From: Leifsonia sp052114085
GTDB taxonomy: Bacteria > Actinomycetota > Actinomycetes > Actinomycetales > Microbacteriaceae
Reading direction: 5' to 3'
DNA: 64,000 bases
Assembly: GCF_052114085.1 (NCBI RefSeq)
Contig: NZ_JBFREB010000001.1
Location: 3,472,001-3,536,000 of the forward strand
Made by a program: the position numbers and the translations under genes. This document shows positions 62,316 through 64,000 of this stretch, one piece after another. Positions within the stretch are counted from its first letter, which is position 1; each line of letters begins with the position of its first letter. Below the pieces are notes generated by a model. The model had not been told where the DNA came from. It searched no databases and worked only from the letters and a program-made list of their open reading frames with translations.

Positions 62316-62344
62316 CAGCGACGCCCGGGCCTCCCGGGTCGCTG
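62316..62344 (-). terminator. GC-rich hairpin after the membrane protein gene
   Basis: CAGCGAC (62316-62322) pairs with GTCGCTG (62338-62344), enclosing a CCCGGG-rich loop. It begins one base after the stop of the upstream minus-strand gene. No U tract follows, so it may act as an attenuator or stability element. Confidence 0.5.
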
Positions 62345-62965
62345 TCAGAACGCGCCGGCGACCGCCGGCGGTCCGCGGTGCCGCAGCCGGGCGAGGGGGA
62401 GCCCGAGGTCTCGCAGTCGCGACGGCTCGGCTTCCGCAGGCGCCGCCGTGATCCGCGGACCGACCGCGACCGGGACGACGACGAGACGGTCGGTCACGTG
62501 CCGGATGCGCACTCGGGCGGTCCGGAGCAGCCCCCAGAACGCCTGCTCACCCAAGCGCAGCGCGATGACGGTGACCAGCACCGCCGTTGCGTGCGTCAGC
62601 CACATCGATGGGCTCAGATCGGAGCCGTGCGCTGCAGGCATGGCACCCGTCGTCATCGTGAGGTGAACGCCGGTGTGGAGGTGCGTCATCCCGCCGGGAG
62701 TGCTGAACCGCGCGCCGCCTTCGCCGAGCGAGAACAGTGCGTGGAAGAGGAACTGGCTGACGCCGACGGCCATGGTCAGCCGCCACAGCGACAGTCGGCG
62801 GGTGGTGAGCGCTACGGAGGCGAGGGTGGCGAACGCCATGCTGAGCGCCAGCGCGACCGGTGCGGGAGCGGCTCCGCCACCGGCGACGTGGAACAAGGCC
62901 GCGACGAAGATCGCGACTCCCGAGGCGAGCATGCCGCGGGAGAGGCGGGCCCACCTCGATCCCAT
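62345..62965 (-). CDS. Hypothetical membrane protein in copper cluster
   Basis: This 206-residue protein has about four hydrophobic spans. A His/Met-rich loop (THLHTGVHLTMTTGAMPAAHG, near residues 95-116) and nearby HATAV could bind metal. It lies 88 bases upstream of ycnI, in the same direction. The ATG at 62965 is 6 bases after GGAGG; an ATG at 62971 is too close. I recognise no named family. Confidence 0.75.
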   Translation of the reverse strand: MGSRWARLSRGMLASGVAIFVAALFHVAGGGAAPAPVALALSMAFATLASVALTTRRLSLWRLTMAVGVSQFLFHALFSLGEGGARFSTPGGMTHLHTGVHLTMTTGAMPAAHGSDLSPSMWLTHATAVLVTVIALRLGEQAFWGLLRTARVRIRHVTDRLVVVPVAVGPRITAAPAEAEPSRLRDLGLPLARLRHRGPPAVAGAF

Positions 62966-63096
62966 GCGCATCCTCCGTGTCGTCGGGTCTTCGGAGCCAG
63001 TCTACGGAACGGATGGGCGCGGCTCTCCGCGGGCCGCGGGGGACCACAACGGGGGTCGCCGGTCCGGCCGGTCGATCGCCCGTGCCGCGTTATCCT

Positions 63097-63762
63097 ATGC
63101 GAGTGGCGGTGGACACGTGGCGGCGCAGGGTTCTGGTGGTGGAGGACCACGCCCTGATGCGCTCGCTCGTCGTCGACGCCTTCGGGCAGCGCGGCTTCGA
63201 GGCCACCCCCTCCGGCTCGGCGGCGGAAGCCCTGCGCATCGCCGAGCAAATCGACCCGGATCTTCTGGTCACCGACATCGACCTCGGCCAGCGGCCCAAC
63301 GGCGTCGAACTCGCCACGATCCTGCGGCAGCGCGCGCCGCATATCGCCGTGATGTTCCTCAGCAACCTGTCCCGGGATGCTGCCGCCGTTCAGGCGCGGA
63401 GCACGGTCTCGGACGCCTCGTTCGTCAACAAAGCGGCCGTGGAGTCCGTCGATGAGCTGGTGGATGCGGCCGAGGCCGTCCTCGCCGACCGCCCGGTCCG
63501 GCGCGAGAGCGGGGGCTCCGACGCGCGCTCCCGCCTGCTCGGCCTGACCGCCGCCCAGCTGGAGACCACGCGACTGCTTGCGGCAGGTCTCTCGAATGCG
63601 GAGATCGCGCGTCGCCGGAACGTCACCGTGCGCGCCGTCGAGAAGAGCGTGGAACGCGTGTTCTCCGCGCTGGGCTTCGCCAATACCGAGCGGACGGCCC
63701 CTCGCGTCGCCGCCGCGACCCTGTACACGGCGACCTTCGGCGATCCCGCGACGGGGCTCTGA
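63097..63762 (+). CDS. NarL/FixJ-type response regulator
   Basis: This 221-residue protein has a receiver domain with the acidic pair VVEDHA and phospho-acceptor Asp in LVTDIDLG, and a C-terminal LuxR-type helix-turn-helix (LTAAQLETTRLLAAGLSNAEIARRRNVTVRAVEKSVERV). The ATG at 63097 is used; a GTG at 63103 lies 7 bases after a TATCCT -10 box and could start a leaderless message. The following gene may be its kinase. Confidence 0.9.
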   Translation: MRVAVDTWRRRVLVVEDHALMRSLVVDAFGQRGFEATPSGSAAEALRIAEQIDPDLLVTDIDLGQRPNGVELATILRQRAPHIAVMFLSNLSRDAAAVQARSTVSDASFVNKAAVESVDELVDAAEAVLADRPVRRESGGSDARSRLLGLTAAQLETTRLLAAGLSNAEIARRRNVTVRAVEKSVERVFSALGFANTERTAPRVAAATLYTATFGDPATGL

Positions 63763-63768
63763 TCCCCG

Positions 63769-64000
63769 ATGCTCCCGGTCCGTCGTTCGATCGCGCGCGT
63801 CTGGAGCGGGTCGGCCATCACCTGGTGGACGTGGTTGGTCACGTTGCCGTCCGCCCTGACCGTGATGTCCGGGCTCCAGTACGTGACGGGCGGCCCTGCC
63901 GCGGTGCTCGCGGTCGCCGCCCTGCAGCATGCGATCCTCGGCGGACTTCTCCTCGTCGGTGCCGCCGTGCTGCGTGTCGTGCGGGGTCGAGGGCGTCCGT
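63769..64000 (+). CDS. Membrane protein, 3' end outside window (possible sensor kinase)
   Basis: The frame opens at an ATG (63769), six bases after the regulator stop, and is open to the window end. The visible ~77 residues start with a basic segment and contain two hydrophobic spans (TWWTWLVTLPSALTVM, then AAVLAVAALQHAILGGLLLVGAAVL). The position after a NarL-type regulator suggests a histidine kinase, but no kinase motif is in view. Confidence 0.6.
   Translation, partial: MLPVRRSIARVWSGSAITWWTWLVTLPSALTVMSGLQYVTGGPAAVLAVAALQHAILGGLLLVGAAVLRVVRGRGRP

Overview
The window is a high-GC actinobacterial chromosome read outward from the replication origin. The gene order dnaA–oriC–dnaN–gnd–recF–dciA–gyrB–gyrA–DUF3566–tRNA-Ile–tRNA-Ala, followed by ppiA, rhomboid, crgA, class E sortase, trpG and the pknB–pknA–pbpA–rodA–pstP–fhaB–fhaA block, is the classic actinobacterial origin neighbourhood. 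The frequent GTG/TTG starts and the protein sequences fit Microbacteriaceae (Leifsonia-like). That family placement is an inference; no 16S gene is present.

Layout. 1-10.7 kb: replication initiation and gyrase, with oriC at about 1408-1819. 10.7-15.7 kb: two tRNAs, an Lrp-type regulator, a rhodanese, an Fpg/Nei glycosylase, a Nudix hydrolase, PspC, cyclophilin and a zinc-finger rhomboid. 15.66-15.86 kb: a non-coding stretch with a second cluster of DnaA boxes. 15.9-26.8 kb: the cell division, peptidoglycan and Ser/Thr phosphosignalling block, with a class E sortase. 26.9-31.8 kb: tRNA-Leu, a large secreted multi-domain protein ending in an LAXTG-type sortase signal, a secreted PASTA/excalibur protein and a type IB topoisomerase. 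31.8-39.5 kb: a FUSC-family membrane protein, then a five-gene operon joining a flavin-based membrane electron-transfer module (ferric-reductase-like protein, FMN-binding protein, ApbE) to a two-component system. 39.6-41.7 kb: an EAL protein and a PAS-GAF-GGDEF protein for c-di-GMP turnover. 41.7-47.7 kb: a membrane stress-type operon, metabolic singletons, MerR and MarR regulators and an AroE-like dehydrogenase. 47.8-49.1 kb: a two-gene accessory island of more AT-rich composition, encoding an unrecognised protein and a GNAT-like protein. 49.2-54.6 kb: a ROK repressor and a multiple-monosaccharide ABC transporter. 54.7-60.7 kb: AzlCD, a TetR/MFS pair with twin operators, a quinone oxidoreductase, a MarP-like protease and two convergent micro-genes. 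60.8-64 kb: a copper-handling cluster (CopC, YcnI and a membrane protein), then a NarL-type regulator with the start of a membrane protein cut off by the window end.

How they connect. The pkn/pbp/rod/fha block and the MarP-like protease form the envelope growth and stress machinery. The class E sortase probably anchors the LADTG surface protein encoded about 10 kb away. ApbE would flavinylate the FMN-binding protein that takes electrons from the b-type cytochrome reductase, with the attached two-component system as its likely controller. No CRISPR array, insertion sequence, prophage or rRNA operon was found. The only gene-free stretch over 300 bases is oriC.
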